From NCBI GenBank assembly GCA_027972325.1, contig JAPMOS010000257.1, positions 1-40,165 on the forward strand: 40,165 nucleotides of DNA. Direction: 5' to 3'. The notes under the pieces were generated by a model, which ran no database searches, was not told the DNA's origin, and worked only from the letters and a program-made list of their open reading frames with translations. This document shows positions 1 through 17,400 of this stretch, piece by piece. Numbering within the stretch: position 1 is the first letter of the stretch; each line of letters starts with the position of its first letter. Origin of the DNA: Paratrimastix pyriformis (lineage: Eukaryota; Preaxostyla; Paratrimastigidae). The position numbers and the translations under genes are program-made.

Positions 1-287
1 GTCAGAATCATGTTGAGGGGCGAAAGTGGGTGGGGCTGGCCGCCGCAGGCGAGGCCGTTTTATGGGGGGCGTGGGCTGTGTGGATGGGGTTGGTTTTGGG
101 GTGTGTGATGTGATGGCTGTCTTCCTGTTCCGTTCACCCATATCCCACCCATCCTCCCAAAAAATCAGAAACAAGGCGGGGGGGGGGGGGAGGGGGATCA
201 TGGGCGCCGCTCGCCCGCGGAAGCTGACGCGAACAGGGCGGGGTTGGGGGCCAGCGACGATGGCCATGCCGATGAGCATATGCAGAC

Positions 288-6765
<6,478 letters not shown>

Positions 6766-6827
6766 CAGGGAATCAGCAATCGATGATTTGCTTCTTGCCG
6801 AGCTCTGCCAACAAAACCACGCGGTGA
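6766..6827. promoter_or_regulatory. Short interval between gene A start and the OTU retroelement frame
   Basis: About 60 bp separate the gene A start codon from the upstream stop that bounds the retroelement's reading frame. I see no clear TATA element. The gene A promoter may have been displaced by the insertion. Confidence 0.3.
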
Positions 6828-6848
6828 GTCCCCCTATTTTCTCAGAAC

Positions 6849-6873
6849 AAGAACTTCAGACACCGAAGTTCTT
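6849..6873 (+). other. Hairpin followed by a T run
   Basis: AAGAACTTC and GAAGTTCTT form a perfect 9-bp stem with a 7-base loop, and the second arm runs into six T residues. It lies near the presumed 5' boundary of the OTU-bearing element. It could be an element-end structure or a chance palindrome. Confidence 0.4.
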
Positions 6874-6968
6874 TTTTCTCCGGCTCGTTCTCTGGTTCGC
6901 TGGCGCGCGGAGGCCTCAGCCAAAGAGCTCCACCGCGTAGTGGGCTTCGCAGCTCAACGCGTCGCACC

Positions 6969-9900
6969 TTGTCTCAAGCCAGCCCCGACGATGCTGATTC
7001 TCCGAAGGAAGTCTTTCAGAAGCGCTCTCAGCATCGACGCCCCGGTTTGCGTTCCCAAGAAAAGCATCTGCCCAGCCAGCCACTGGTCGCAGAGCATGCT
7101 TCAGTGTCCTCACCGCCATCATCTCCCGATCTGATCGGGACCCCTCTCCCAAACTCAGACCTGGCTCGGCATGTCAGTACCCCCTCTCCCTCGGCGCTTG
7201 GGCAGTCGAGGCCAGGGGAGGCCTGCCCACACGAGCCCGAGGTGAGAGGGAGTAACCCCAGGTCGTCATCCCCCCATCCCTCTCCTACCCCCACACCACC
7301 ACCACCACACGATGAGTCAGCGTTCGCACCTTCCGCCCCCGTCCCCACTCCCAGGGTTCCGGAGTCTGCGCCGGTCCCCGAAGTCGGCCGTTCCGCCCCC
7401 CCGGCGGCCGAAGGCCCGCAGGTGCAGCCAGGTGCGCCTCCGGCCGTGCTGCCTCTTCCAGCTCCAGGACAGCCGTTGTGTCGACTGGCCGACGACATCT
7501 TCCAAGCGTTTTTCCGCGCCAGGGGGTCCACCATGTTCCAGGACATTTACGCGGAGGAGGCCCGGTTCCTCTCCGAGCCACCTCTGGACTACCCGGGCCC
7601 GCCAGGGGACTGCTTCTTTACGGCCGTTCTCTCAGCCCCCGGCCACCCCGCGACCCCGACCGAGATCAACGCCGCCCGTGTCAACACCGTCCTGTCCGCT
7701 GCCAGCAACGCAGCCGTCGCCGCGCTGTTCGCCGAAGGCCACCCATCCCCTGACCCCGTGTCGGCCAAGGCGTCCTTCGACGCGTTCCTACGCGCCCAAC
7801 TTCGCCCGGGAACCTGGGTGGAACTGGCGATGGTGCTTGCCTATGCTCTGTGCTTCAACAAGTGCATCTGGGTCCGATTATCTCCATCAAAATGGAGCAG
7901 GATCGGCCAACCGCAAGCGGAAGATATTTGCCTGTCGTTGGCTGACCACCACTACAGGCGGTTCGCTCGTACCACGCCACCTCCGCTTCTTCCTCCCGTT
8001 CCGCTCACCGGCATCCCGCTCGTCGTTGCGACCCCTCAGGCCCAGCAACAGCTCCCCCAAGCCCAGCAACAGCCTCCCCAGTCCCAGCAGCAGCCCCAGT
8101 CTCAGCAGCAGCCCCAGTCCCAGCAGCAGCGCCCCGGTCCCCGGCCAACCCCCGCAACAGTTCAGCAACACCAGCGACAACGCCAGCAGCTTTCCGGTAT
8201 GCAATCTTCGCAGTCCGCACGAGCCCCTCAGCACCCACAGAAGCACGCGCAACAGCAGCAACACCAGGCCCAGCAACAAGCCGCGACCACACTCCCCCAA
8301 TCAGCGAACGTCATCCCAGCCACCCTGCCTTTTGGCGCCGTGGAACCCTTCACCAAAGTTTTCCGCGACCGCCTCGATCAGCTCCTGGTCTTGACCCGGA
8401 ACCCGGAGGCGGGGTGGGGCCCCATCTGCAGCGCAGTCGAACAACTGTGTTTGTCTGCGGCGACGACGGCCAGCCGACCCCGCAGCCTGGTCCCGCGGCG
8501 GGCGAGGCGCTCCGCCGTCAAGCGGGCGGAGGCTCTTGCGGCCCTGGGGCGGGCCGCAGATGCCTGCAAGGCCATCAAGGCAGCCGACCTCGAGCCTCCC
8601 TCCGATCCGGAGGGGGAGCTCCGGCGCCTTCACAGCCCCACACCCGTGCCCGAGGCCCCGGACCTGCTTCGGGAACTCTTCGGGGAGCCTGCTCCAGCCC
8701 CGGATCCACGTCCATCGTTCTCGCCTGGCCAGGTGCGAAAGGCAGTCTTCAGCTTCAAGAGGGGCTCCAGTGCGGGCCCCAGCGGCCTCGCCCCGGACCA
8801 TCTCCGGGCAGCCATCTCTCGGGACCGTGAGATCCTCCCGATGTTGGCGGAGCTGCTGTCATTCCTGGTCGAAAAGGGGAAGCTGCCGCCGGTCCTGGCC
8901 GCAGGCCGGCTGGTGGGCATCCCCAAGAGGACCGGCGGTGTCCGGCCTATACTCATCGGCGAGGTGCTGGCTCGCCTCATCGTGAAGCTGCTGGTGCGCA
9001 CTCACGCCCAGTCTTCTCGCTCCCGCCTCTGCCCGGCCACCACCGGGGTGGAGATCAGGGAGGGGGCTCCCTTGGCGGCCGTCACGGTCGCCAGCGCCAT
9101 CGAGGCTTGCGAGGCCGCCCAGGTCCCGTACTCGGTGGCCGCACTCGATATCGAACACGCCTTTGGCTCGGTCGCGCGGTGGGCGGTCGGGCCGGCCCTT
9201 CGGAGGCTTGGGTGGCACCAAGACTCCATCTCCACGCTGCTGTCACTCTACGACCACGAGCAGATCTTGTACAACGGCCGGCTGGTCCCGAACCGGCGGG
9301 GTATTCGCCAGGGGTGCCCCGCGTCGCCGCTCGTGTTTTCGGCCATCATCGACCCGGTACTGCGACGGGTCTCCGAGAATCAGGCCTTGCCATCGCTGCG
9401 CCTCCCCGGGGGGAAGGTGGCCCCCCGTGTGCTGGGCTATTTTGATGATCTGTTCGTGCTCGGCGGGCAACCCCATGAGGTGCAGCAGACCCTGGATCAG
9501 CTGGTGGGCCCGTTGCGTCAGCTGGGACTCAACACCCGACCGAGCAAGAGCAGGCTCTTTTCCAACGTCCGAGGAGCCACGGTGGTGATCGACCAGGCCC
9601 CAGTTCCGGCCGTGCCCCTCGAGCAAGGGCCGGTGGTCCTGGGGGTCCCGATCGGCCCCCACGCAGCAGTTGCGGCATTCACCAGGGGACGGGTGGATGA
9701 CGCGCTCCAGCTGGCCCGGTCCCTCACGGGCCTCAGCTCGCAGGCCTTCATGTACCTGGTGCGCCTATGCGTCCCGTCCAAGCTCAACTACCTCGTCCGC
9801 ACGACCGCAGCCAGCCCGGAGCGAGACGCGGAACTCCTCCGGTTCGATCGTGAGCTGGCGTCATTGATCACGTCCCACCTGAAGCTTCAGGACATCCCAG

Positions 9901-11195
9901 AGGCCTTCCGCTTCCTCAAGCTCCCCGTCTCCGCGGGAGGCCTGGGGATCATGGCCCTGGCCGAGGTGGCCCCCTGTGCCCTGACAGGGGGTCTCGTCGC
10001 CGTGCTTGATGCCGCGCGATCCCTCTCCCCCTCACTTGCCGCCACCCTTACCTCCCTCACACAGCTCCCCGGGCCCAGGTTCCTCAGTTCTGCCCTCACT
10101 GCCGCAGCAGGCCTCAACATCCGAGTCCGAACGGACATCGACGAGGCGGGCGCCGCGCGCGCCCTTCACTTCTGCGACTCGACGGGGCGTGAGCTGGGGG
10201 GCAAGGTTCAGGAGCACCTGTGGGGGCAGCGATGCGAGGCAGCCTGGAAGGAGGCCTGGGACTCCATGCCCCCCAGTTCCGCAGAAGCCAAGATGCGCCG
10301 CAGCTCGTCCAACGAGGCCAACTCAGCACTCCTCACGGCAGCACCGTCGCCCTTGCTCCAGCTTACGGACCCCGAGTACCGCAGTCTTCTGTTGCGCACC
10401 GCGGGATGTCTCTGCGCCCCAGCGATCGGGCGCGTCCTCGCCCACAACTCCCGGCCATCCAGCAGCCAGCCGTCCGGCGACCAGCCGTCCGGCGACCAAC
10501 ACCGGCCGGGCGAGCTGTGCCCCACTTGCAAAGGGGTGATCCTTCCTGGGCACGAGCGCCTGTGCATGCCGGCCAGGGCGCTGTGGTACAAGAGGCACAA
10601 CGCGCTTCGCTCCCTCCTGGTGGCCATGCTTCACCACACGCCGGGGGCGATCGCTCGTGCCGAGCAGGCCCTCGCCTACGGCGGCAAGTCGTCGCCACCT
10701 TGGCTTCCTCTGGACGGGGAGCCCGACCTCAAGCAGAGGGTGCGCCGGCCAGACATCTCTCTGGCCTTGATGCACGACCCCTTCCCCCACTTCTTGGATT
10801 TGACGGTGTCTGAGCCGCTGGCGGCGTCACTGGCGGGCCCGGCACAACGGGGGGAGGTGGCCCAGGAGGCGGAGAAGCGCAAGGTGGCCGCCTATGCTAC
10901 CTGGTGCCGATCCAACAAGGGAACCTTCTGGCCAATCGGGATCACATCTGTGGGTCAACTCGGGCCCAAGGCCCTCGAGTTCCTGGGCCTGGTGGAACGG
11001 GCCCACCAAGAAGCCGACAAGCCGTTCTCGCGTCGATTCTGGCTTGCTCGCATTGCTCACTCTCTTGCCCGCTGGAACCATCAGATGGAACAAGTCTGGG
11101 CCAAGCGGGTCACCAACGATCACAGCTCAACGCAGCTGTCGCCGATCAACAACCAGCAGGACCAACACCTGAGCGAGCAGGACCCCAACGTGTGA
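6969..11195 (+). CDS. OTU - reverse transcriptase - RLE polyprotein
   Basis: 1,408 codons counted from a TTG at 6969. The frame is open from 6828, but the first ATG is at 7533 (residue 189), just before the OTU domain. OTU-like domain (about 195-335): GDCFFTAV with Cys215, WVELAMVLAYAL, and DHHYRRF with His327-328. Then a Gln-rich linker (about 355-440). Reverse transcriptase (about 585-880): motif A ALDIEHAFGS (Asp727), motif B GIRQGCPASPL, motif C YFDDLF (Asp826-827). C-terminus: CCHC knuckle (Cys1184, Cys1187, His1195, Cys1199), then RRPDISLAL with Asp1262, FLDLTV with Asp1277, and a later Lys/Tyr region. It nicks the target, reverse-transcribes the element RNA and may self-process through OTU. 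The motifs are intact, so it may be functional. The real translation start is unknown. Confidence 0.8.
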   Translation: MSQASPDDADSPKEVFQKRSQHRRPGLRSQEKHLPSQPLVAEHASVSSPPSSPDLIGTPLPNSDLARHVSTPSPSALGQSRPGEACPHEPEVRGSNPRSSSPHPSPTPTPPPPHDESAFAPSAPVPTPRVPESAPVPEVGRSAPPAAEGPQVQPGAPPAVLPLPAPGQPLCRLADDIFQAFFRARGSTMFQDIYAEEARFLSEPPLDYPGPPGDCFFTAVLSAPGHPATPTEINAARVNTVLSAASNAAVAALFAEGHPSPDPVSAKASFDAFLRAQLRPGTWVELAMVLAYALCFNKCIWVRLSPSKWSRIGQPQAEDICLSLADHHYRRFARTTPPPLLPPVPLTGIPLVVATPQAQQQLPQAQQQPPQSQQQPQSQQQPQSQQQRPGPRPTPATVQQHQRQRQQLSGMQSSQSARAPQHPQKHAQQQQHQAQQQAATTLPQSANVIPATLPFGAVEPFTKVFRDRLDQLLVLTRNPEAGWGPICSAVEQLCLSAATTASRPRSLVPRRARRSAVKRAEALAALGRAADACKAIKAADLEPPSDPEGELRRLHSPTPVPEAPDLLRELFGEPAPAPDPRPSFSPGQVRKAVFSFKRGSSAGPSGLAPDHLRAAISRDREILPMLAELLSFLVEKGKLPPVLAAGRLVGIPKRTGGVRPILIGEVLARLIVKLLVRTHAQSSRSRLCPATTGVEIREGAPLAAVTVASAIEACEAAQVPYSVAALDIEHAFGSVARWAVGPALRRLGWHQDSISTLLSLYDHEQILYNGRLVPNRRGIRQGCPASPLVFSAIIDPVLRRVSENQALPSLRLPGGKVAPRVLGYFDDLFVLGGQPHEVQQTLDQLVGPLRQLGLNTRPSKSRLFSNVRGATVVIDQAPVPAVPLEQGPVVLGVPIGPHAAVAAFTRGRVDDALQLARSLTGLSSQAFMYLVRLCVPSKLNYLVRTTAASPERDAELLRFDRELASLITSHLKLQDIPEAFRFLKLPVSAGGLGIMALAEVAPCALTGGLVAVLDAARSLSPSLAATLTSLTQLPGPRFLSSALTAAAGLNIRVRTDIDEAGAARALHFCDSTGRELGGKVQEHLWGQRCEAAWKEAWDSMPPSSAEAKMRRSSSNEANSALLTAAPSPLLQLTDPEYRSLLLRTAGCLCAPAIGRVLAHNSRPSSSQPSGDQPSGDQHRPGELCPTCKGVILPGHERLCMPARALWYKRHNALRSLLVAMLHHTPGAIARAEQALAYGGKSSPPWLPLDGEPDLKQRVRRPDISLALMHDPFPHFLDLTVSEPLAASLAGPAQRGEVAQEAEKRKVAAYATWCRSNKGTFWPIGITSVGQLGPKALEFLGLVERAHQEADKPFSRRFWLARIAHSLARWNHQMEQVWAKRVTNDHSSTQLSPINNQQDQHLSEQDPNV

Positions 11196-11241
11196 AACCG
11201 CCACAGCCCGTAAATTTCCGTTTTTGAGTTTTGTTTACGGT

Positions 11242-11459
11242 ACCCCGGGCCAAAAAGATTCTCCTCCTCCACAAGAAAGTTCGAAAAGGGAATTATCGAA
11301 TCCCTCCTCGGAGATTTGCCCTCATGACACGGGCGGTTTTCTCGGTGGTTGTGAGGCTCGGAAGCGAATTCGTACATTCAAAATTTCAAAGCGATACAAT
11401 TTCAAACAATTCATTTTTCTTCTTCCCCCTTCCCCACTACCAACACCATTTTTAGATCC
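11242..11459. other. Interval between the OTU element and gene D
   Basis: About 220 bp, moderately AT-rich near 11385-11455. No gene is seen. It may be the gene D 3' UTR (minus strand), the tail of the retroelement, or both. Confidence 0.4.
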
Positions 11460-14400
11460 TCATCTTGCCACTCGCCGTTCGCCCGGGCGGGCCGGCTCGG
11501 AGGAGCAGGGCAGGGGCGCCTCGTCGGTCAGGATGATCGCCAAGTCGGGCGAAGTCCGAGGCAGCCGTGGCCAGTCAGGCCCACAGCCGGCTGCCCACCC
11601 GGAGGAAGGGGGGAGGGGAGGCGATGTGAACGGTCTTGCGACGTGGAGACAGGGGTGGGAAATGAACCGGGGGAATATCGACATCTGGGGGGAATATCGA
11701 CATCTGGGGGAATATCGACATCTGGGGAAAAGGGACGTGGGGAACATGGACAGATGGAGAATATCGACATCTGGGGGGGAACATGGACATATGGAGATAC
11801 CGAAATCTGGGGAAGAACGACATCTGGGGAATATCGACATCTCCAAAACATATGGACATCTGGGGAATATCGACTGGGAGAAGGTCGACATCTGGAGCAG
11901 ATTGACATCTGGGGAATATCGACACGGGGCACACAGACACAAATCCGGGCAGGGACCAGGGAGGGGCACACACATGGGCGGGGGGGGAGCGATGGTGGAG
12001 CTGCCCACCAGGGAGAGGGTGAGCATGTCCGTGAAGATAACGGCAAGGCGGGGGGGCGGGGGGGGGGGGGGATGCAGACATGTGGGGAACCTCGACCGGA
12101 GGGGAGCGTCGGGTGCCAAGGAGGGCCGATCAGGGAGACGGAGAGCACGTGGGGCCGAGGGCAGCCCGAGCCGGTCCAGCAGCAGTGTGGCCAAGCGTTC
12201 ATCCGCTCCGCTCGGTGGGTCTGCCCAGCCCCAGCCAGCCCGCCCGTATTGTGTCATGGGTGTCATGGGTATGTGTGTCATGGGTATGTGTGTCATGGGT
12301 ATGTGTCATGGGGATGTGTGTCATGGGTATGTGTCATGGGTATGTGTCATGGGTATGTGTCATGGGTATGTGTGTCATGGGTATGTGTGTCATGGGTATG
12401 TGTCATGGGTGTCATGGGTATGTGTCATGGGTATGTGTGTCATGGGTCTGTGTGTCATGGGTATGTGTGTCATGGGTGTCATGGGTATGTGTCATGGGTA
12501 TGTGTGTCATGGGTATGTGTGTCATGGGTATGTGTGTCATGGGTGTCATGGGTATGTGTCATGGGTATGTGTCATGGGTATGTGTGTCATGGGTCTGTGT
12601 GTCATGGGTATGTGTGTCATGGGTGTCATGGGTATGTGTCATGGGTATGTGTGTCATGGGTATGTGTGTCATGGGTATGTGTGTCATGGGTATGTGTGTC
12701 ATGGGTATGTGTGTCATGGGTGGCCCGCTGTCTCTTCCTCCCCCCCAGCCGCTTGCCGGAGCCAGCCCCCCCCCCCCCCGCGACACCCCGGTCCGCCACC
12801 CCTCCGACGTCTGCAACACCGGCCGCAGAGCTCCCCGCGAGTGCCCCCTCTGGCCCCCGGAACTCCCACCACCTCCGGCGCCACCGGCGGCCTGGACGCC
12901 CAGGATCACTGGCACGCCCTGTTCTCTACTTCCTGGCCAATCGCCACCGACATCTGTACATCGGCTCCACCACCCACCTGACCCGGCGCTTCTGCCAGCA
13001 CAACGGATGGTGGGCCGGAGGCGCACTGCAGACTTCCCGCGGCCGACCGTGGCGACTTGTCGCTGCCTGTTGGGGCCTCTCCCTGGAGCGGACGCGCCGG
13101 CTGGAGGATCTCCTCCACCGCCCCAACGGGGACTGCCACTTCAGGAAGCCCGTCACCATCTCCGCCGCGGTCTCCGCCCTTTGCACCCTCCTCACCCCCA
13201 ACTCGGCCACAACGTCCACCTCCACCTCATCTCCCCGTCCGCTGCGGCATGGCCACGGCCACGGTGGCCGTGTCCGTCACCCGAGGCCCCCTCCTCCACA
13301 GCTTCCCCGACTCGCCCCTCGCGGCCCCGCCAGTCAGCCGCCGTCGCCACCGCCGGGAGAGGCCGATGAGCCGCCTGATCCTCCTCGCCGGGCCCGGGGA
13401 TCGGAGCCCCGGTCGCCCCAGCCGCTCTCCGAGGCCGAACAGGATGCACTGCGGGGCGCAGCGGGGCTGGCGGATCCCGAGGCCATCCTCGCGACACTGG
13501 TCTCGGCCCTCGCCCGACGGACGCCCGCCCGCACCGCGCCACCACCCAAGCGGGCCAAACCACAGGTGGCTCCAGGACCCTCCGCGTCGCCCTCCGGCGG
13601 ACCCACAGGATTGCCGCCCTGCTCCGTGCCCAGGGGCTCTCAGTGCGCCGCCCTGGAATGCCCCGGCCCGCCTCCTATCGGGGTGGAGGAGCGCCCGGGC
13701 GGCCCTGGCCGCCGCTCGAGTCCGGGCCCGGAAGGCCGCCGAGAAGTCGAAGGCCCGCCGGCAGCTGGCCTTGTTTTCGGCAACCGCCGCAGGTTCTTCG
13801 CCTCGCTCTCCTCGGCCGAGGATGGCCGGCCCTCATGCCCGATCGCCTGGGAACAGATCAGCGAGCACCACCGACGAGAGGCCGCCTCTCGAGGCGGCCC
13901 GGGCCCGACGCGGACATCCCTGGGCTGCCCTAGCCGCCTCGGTCCCGGCCCTGACAGCAGCCGAGGTCGCCGCCCTGGAGGACGACATCAGCATGGACGA
14001 AGTGCGGGGCCAGGTCGCCCACGCGGCCCCGCACACTGCTCCGGGCGCAGACGGCGTGGGGATCGACGCCGTCAAGAGCCTTTCGAAGGAGGAGGCCTTC
14101 GCGGGCGCCCTCTTGGCCCTGTACCGCGCCTGCTGGCGGTCGAAGACCACCCCCGCCCGGTGGCGCACCTCGGAGGCGGTGCTTCTCCCCAAGAAGGGCA
14201 AGCCACCGGGGGAGATCAGCTCCTGGCGGCACATTGCGCTCTGCGACGTCCTGGCCAAGATCTATGGGGCAATCCTCGGCCAACGACTGACGGTGCTGCT
14301 CGGCCACCGCGGCCGCCTCGCGGCCTCGCAACATGGCTTTTGCCCAGGGCTTGGGCCCTTGCTCCACGTGTCGACCCTCCTGGCCACGCTGGAAAGCCGC

Positions 14401-17400
14401 AATCGGGCAAAGGCGCCGCTCAGGGTGGCGTTCATTGACCTGCGGAATGCCTTCGGCAGCGTGGAGCGGTGGGTCATCCGGAAAGGCCTCGAGCTTGCCC
14501 GCATCCCTGAACACCTGCTGGCCGTGATCATGGAGATGCATCAGGGACTCCGGATGACCTGGCGCCTCCGGCCGGACGACGCCGAGGGCATCGCCCTGGA
14601 CCGAGGCGTCCGACAAGGCGATTCGCTCTCACCAATCATATTTCTGCTGGCGGTCGACCCACTCCTTCGTTGGCTGGCGATGGCCGACCCAGCCCTGGGG
14701 ACCTCGGCGCGGGGCTGGTCGAGGATCCCACGACCGCGGCAACAACCCAGGCATTTGCCGACGACATCGCACTCCTCGCGCCCAGCGACGCCGCCCTTGC
14801 CGTCCTCTGCCACCGGGTCGACGCCTTTCTGGCTTGGGCACGCCAGTCGACCAACACCGACAAGTGCGCCCTGCTGGCAGTCGAAGGGGGTCAGCCGCAC
14901 ACCAGCGCCCGGGCACTCCTCCAAGGGAAGGCCATCCCAACACTGGGCTCCGCGGGGCCAGCGGATCCTACACCTACCTGGGCTACGACATCTCCCCGAG
15001 GGCCTCGCCGCCACGCACCTGCCGCGGGTGCTGGCCAACTGGGACAAGAGGCTGGCCCTGATCCACGGCTGCGCCCTCCCCCGCTGGCAAAGGTGGAGGC
15101 CACAAAGCAATGGGCCCTTCCGACTTTGGTGTACGGCCTTACCGCCGCGTGCCCGTCGGCCGACCTGTGCGCCAAGCTCGAAGACACCCTGGCTCGCTAT
15201 GCGGCGGCCTGGTTCACGGGCCGCCCCTGGGGACCGACAAAGTTCCTCCCCGGCGTCCCGCGGGCCTTCCTGTTCCTGCCCGGCCAGGGCCCCGGCCTCC
15301 CGCGCATCGAAGCCACCCTGCGTCAGGCCCACCTGGGCCTGGTGGCCCGGCTCCTCAACCCCCCGCCAGGTGGCCACTTCCTCGACCAATGGGCCCGCCC
15401 CCACGCCTTCGCCCGCGTCCTGGTGGCCGCCGCCCGCCCCTCACTCCCCAGCCCGCCGCCGCGCCGCCGCAGGTCCTGCGCCACGGAGATCGCCGTCCCT
15501 GAGGCCCTGTGGCAATGGCTGGCGCACGACCAGGCCCGGCACGCCTACAGCCTCGTCCCCAACTCCCGGCGGCCAGGCTGGCTCCTCCGGAACCAGCTCG
15601 TCCGGGGCCCACGTCTTCCCGCAGGGGCCGGCCACCGCGACCGCCGGAAGGAGCTCCGCCTGATGGGTCTCGCGGAGCTGCTGCCCACCTTGCCGGCGGA
15701 CTCGATACAGGTTTTCACGGACGGCTCCTTCGAGGTCGGACCCGAGGGGCTCCTGAGGGGGGGCGCGGCCGCCGTCCTGATCCACCCCGACGGCAGAGCG
15801 GTGGCGCTCCGCCGCTGGCCGCGCCTCCTCTGTCACCACGTCCCATCACACGCCGACGTCGCCGTCCCCCATGCCCCCCAACTGTGGGGGAACCTGCAAG
15901 CTGACCGCCTGGCGGGGGAGGCCGCGGCGGCAGACCCGCCGCCCCCCGCCACCAACCCCGGAAGCCTGCCGCCCCCGCAACAGATCGGCCTCACCTGCCC
16001 AGCCCCGCTCCGGTTCCGGCCATCAGGACCGGTGGATGCGCCCCTGCCGTTCCCTGCTCGACCGTTCACCACCGCCGCGGCCCGGGGGTTCTGCCTTGCC
16101 CTCCAATGTGAGGAAGACAGCCGCGAGTGGCTACAGCGCCGGAGCATGGCCTCATCGGGGGTGACCCTCGACACACTCGAGCAGAAGCTGGCCTCGGCGG
16201 CCTGGCGGCAGCTCGCGGCCCCCGCCTGGAAGGTGCGCCGCCTCGTCTGGCTGCTCTTTGGCACGTTCCCCACCCTGGCAACCATCCGCGCCCTCTACGC
16301 GGGCCAAGGGGCGCTGCCTGGACCACACCCTGCCCGCTCTGCCACGGGGCCCCAGAGACCATGGCCCACCTGCTGTCGGCCTGCGGCAGGTTCCACCATT
16401 ACTACACGGCCAGGCACGACCGTGCCGTCCGCCGCCTATGGGCCTGGTTCGGCGGCCAGGACGCCTGGGTGATCCGGCACTACCTGGGGGTCTCGGCAAC
16501 CAACCGTCAGCCGGCCCTCCCGCAACCCCTGCTCGATGAGATCCCAGCGGCCTTCCGAGACCTGCACCCGGACCTGGTCCTGCAGTCTCGGGCCCCCGAC
16601 GGCGCCTGGTGGCTCGTGGACGTGGCCATCACAGGGGCGACAGCCAGGGTTGGCCCGCCCTGGCAGCGGGAAAAGCCACCCACTACGCCGAGCTTTGTCG
16701 GTCGATCTCGAAAGCCACCGGGCAACCCTGCCGCGTGGTCCCGGTCGTCCTCTCGGCGCGGGGAGTCGTCCCTCGGGCCACGCTGCAGGCCCTCTCTCGG
16801 ACCACCCCGGCCTCCCCGCCTGAGATCCGGCTGGGCCTCCAGAAGTGCCTCTCCTCCCTCGCCACCCTGCTCGTGCGCGACGCCCTGGCCCTGATGACCA
16901 TGCGGAACAGGGCGGCTGCCGACGAGCCGCACCCCTGACACAAGGCACCCCCACTTCCCCGCCGCCCCCCTATCACCCACCCACTGGGGCTCCGCTCGCC
17001 GCGGCTGCCCCGGCCGAGGAGGGCCCAACACGAGGTCATTAGGCCCAGGGCCCCCATCGGAACGTGTAACGCGCGACGCGAAGGCGGGAGTAAAGTTTCT
17101 CTTCGCCTGCGTCCTCGCAAATACACAGCATGTCTCTCTCTCTCTGGGTATGGGTGTCATGGGTATGTGTGTCATGGGTATGTATGTCATGGGTATGTGT
17201 GTCATGGGTATGTGTGTCATGGGTATGTGTGTCATGGGTATGTGTGTCATGGGTATGTACAGTACCTCTCATAAATAGCGGCGGAAAACAAAGTGCCCCC
17301 CTCCCCGATCCCAGTGCGCGCCCGGGCTGGGGCTGACTGCAGGGTGCAGAGAAGTGACCAACATTTTGAGATCCCATAATTTTGTTGCTGGCCTGTGGCT

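Larger units (their letters stand above)
6828..11241 (+). mobile_element. Non-LTR retrotransposon, restriction-like-endonuclease type, with OTU protease
   Basis: One uninterrupted frame runs from 6828 to 11195 and is followed by a short 3' UTR with a hairpin (arms 11208-11214 and 11234-11240). The layout is a Pro/Ser-rich N-terminus, OTU-like protease, reverse transcriptase, CCHC and PD-(D/E)XK endonuclease. The CCHC-endonuclease C-terminus is the arrangement of R2/R4/CRE-type elements. Both ends are uncertain: I found no convincing target-site duplication and no poly-A tail. It lies just upstream of gene A in the opposite orientation. Confidence 0.8.
12723..17145 (+). mobile_element. Non-LTR retrotransposon with GIY-YIG, RT, RNase H and RLE domains (degenerate copy)
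   Basis: This element lies between two blocks of the same minisatellite. Order: Pro-rich lead (12723-12915), GIY-YIG nuclease (about 12918-13170), linker, reverse transcriptase (about 13890-14900), RNase H (about 15700-15930), CCHC and PD-(D/E)XK endonuclease (about 16335-16800), stop at 16938, then a roughly 200-bp 3' UTR ending ACACAGCATG(TC)n. It has less sequence upstream of GIY-YIG than the minus-strand copy at the right edge, so it is probably 5'-truncated. Coding blocks change frame near 13890, 14700, 16330 and 16670, so this copy is not expected to make a full protein. Confidence 0.85.

Noticed and set aside
6821-6827. GCGGTGAGTC as a canonical splice donor or spliced-leader-like site at the OTU element's edge.
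   Set aside because: There is no supported exon upstream on the plus strand and no second example. The host introns here use GTC donors.
12723-17145. Classifying the element as Penelope-like because of GIY-YIG.
   Set aside because: RT motifs, the CCHC knuckle, the PD-(D/E)XK endonuclease and strong 5' truncation are those of non-LTR elements with an RLE.
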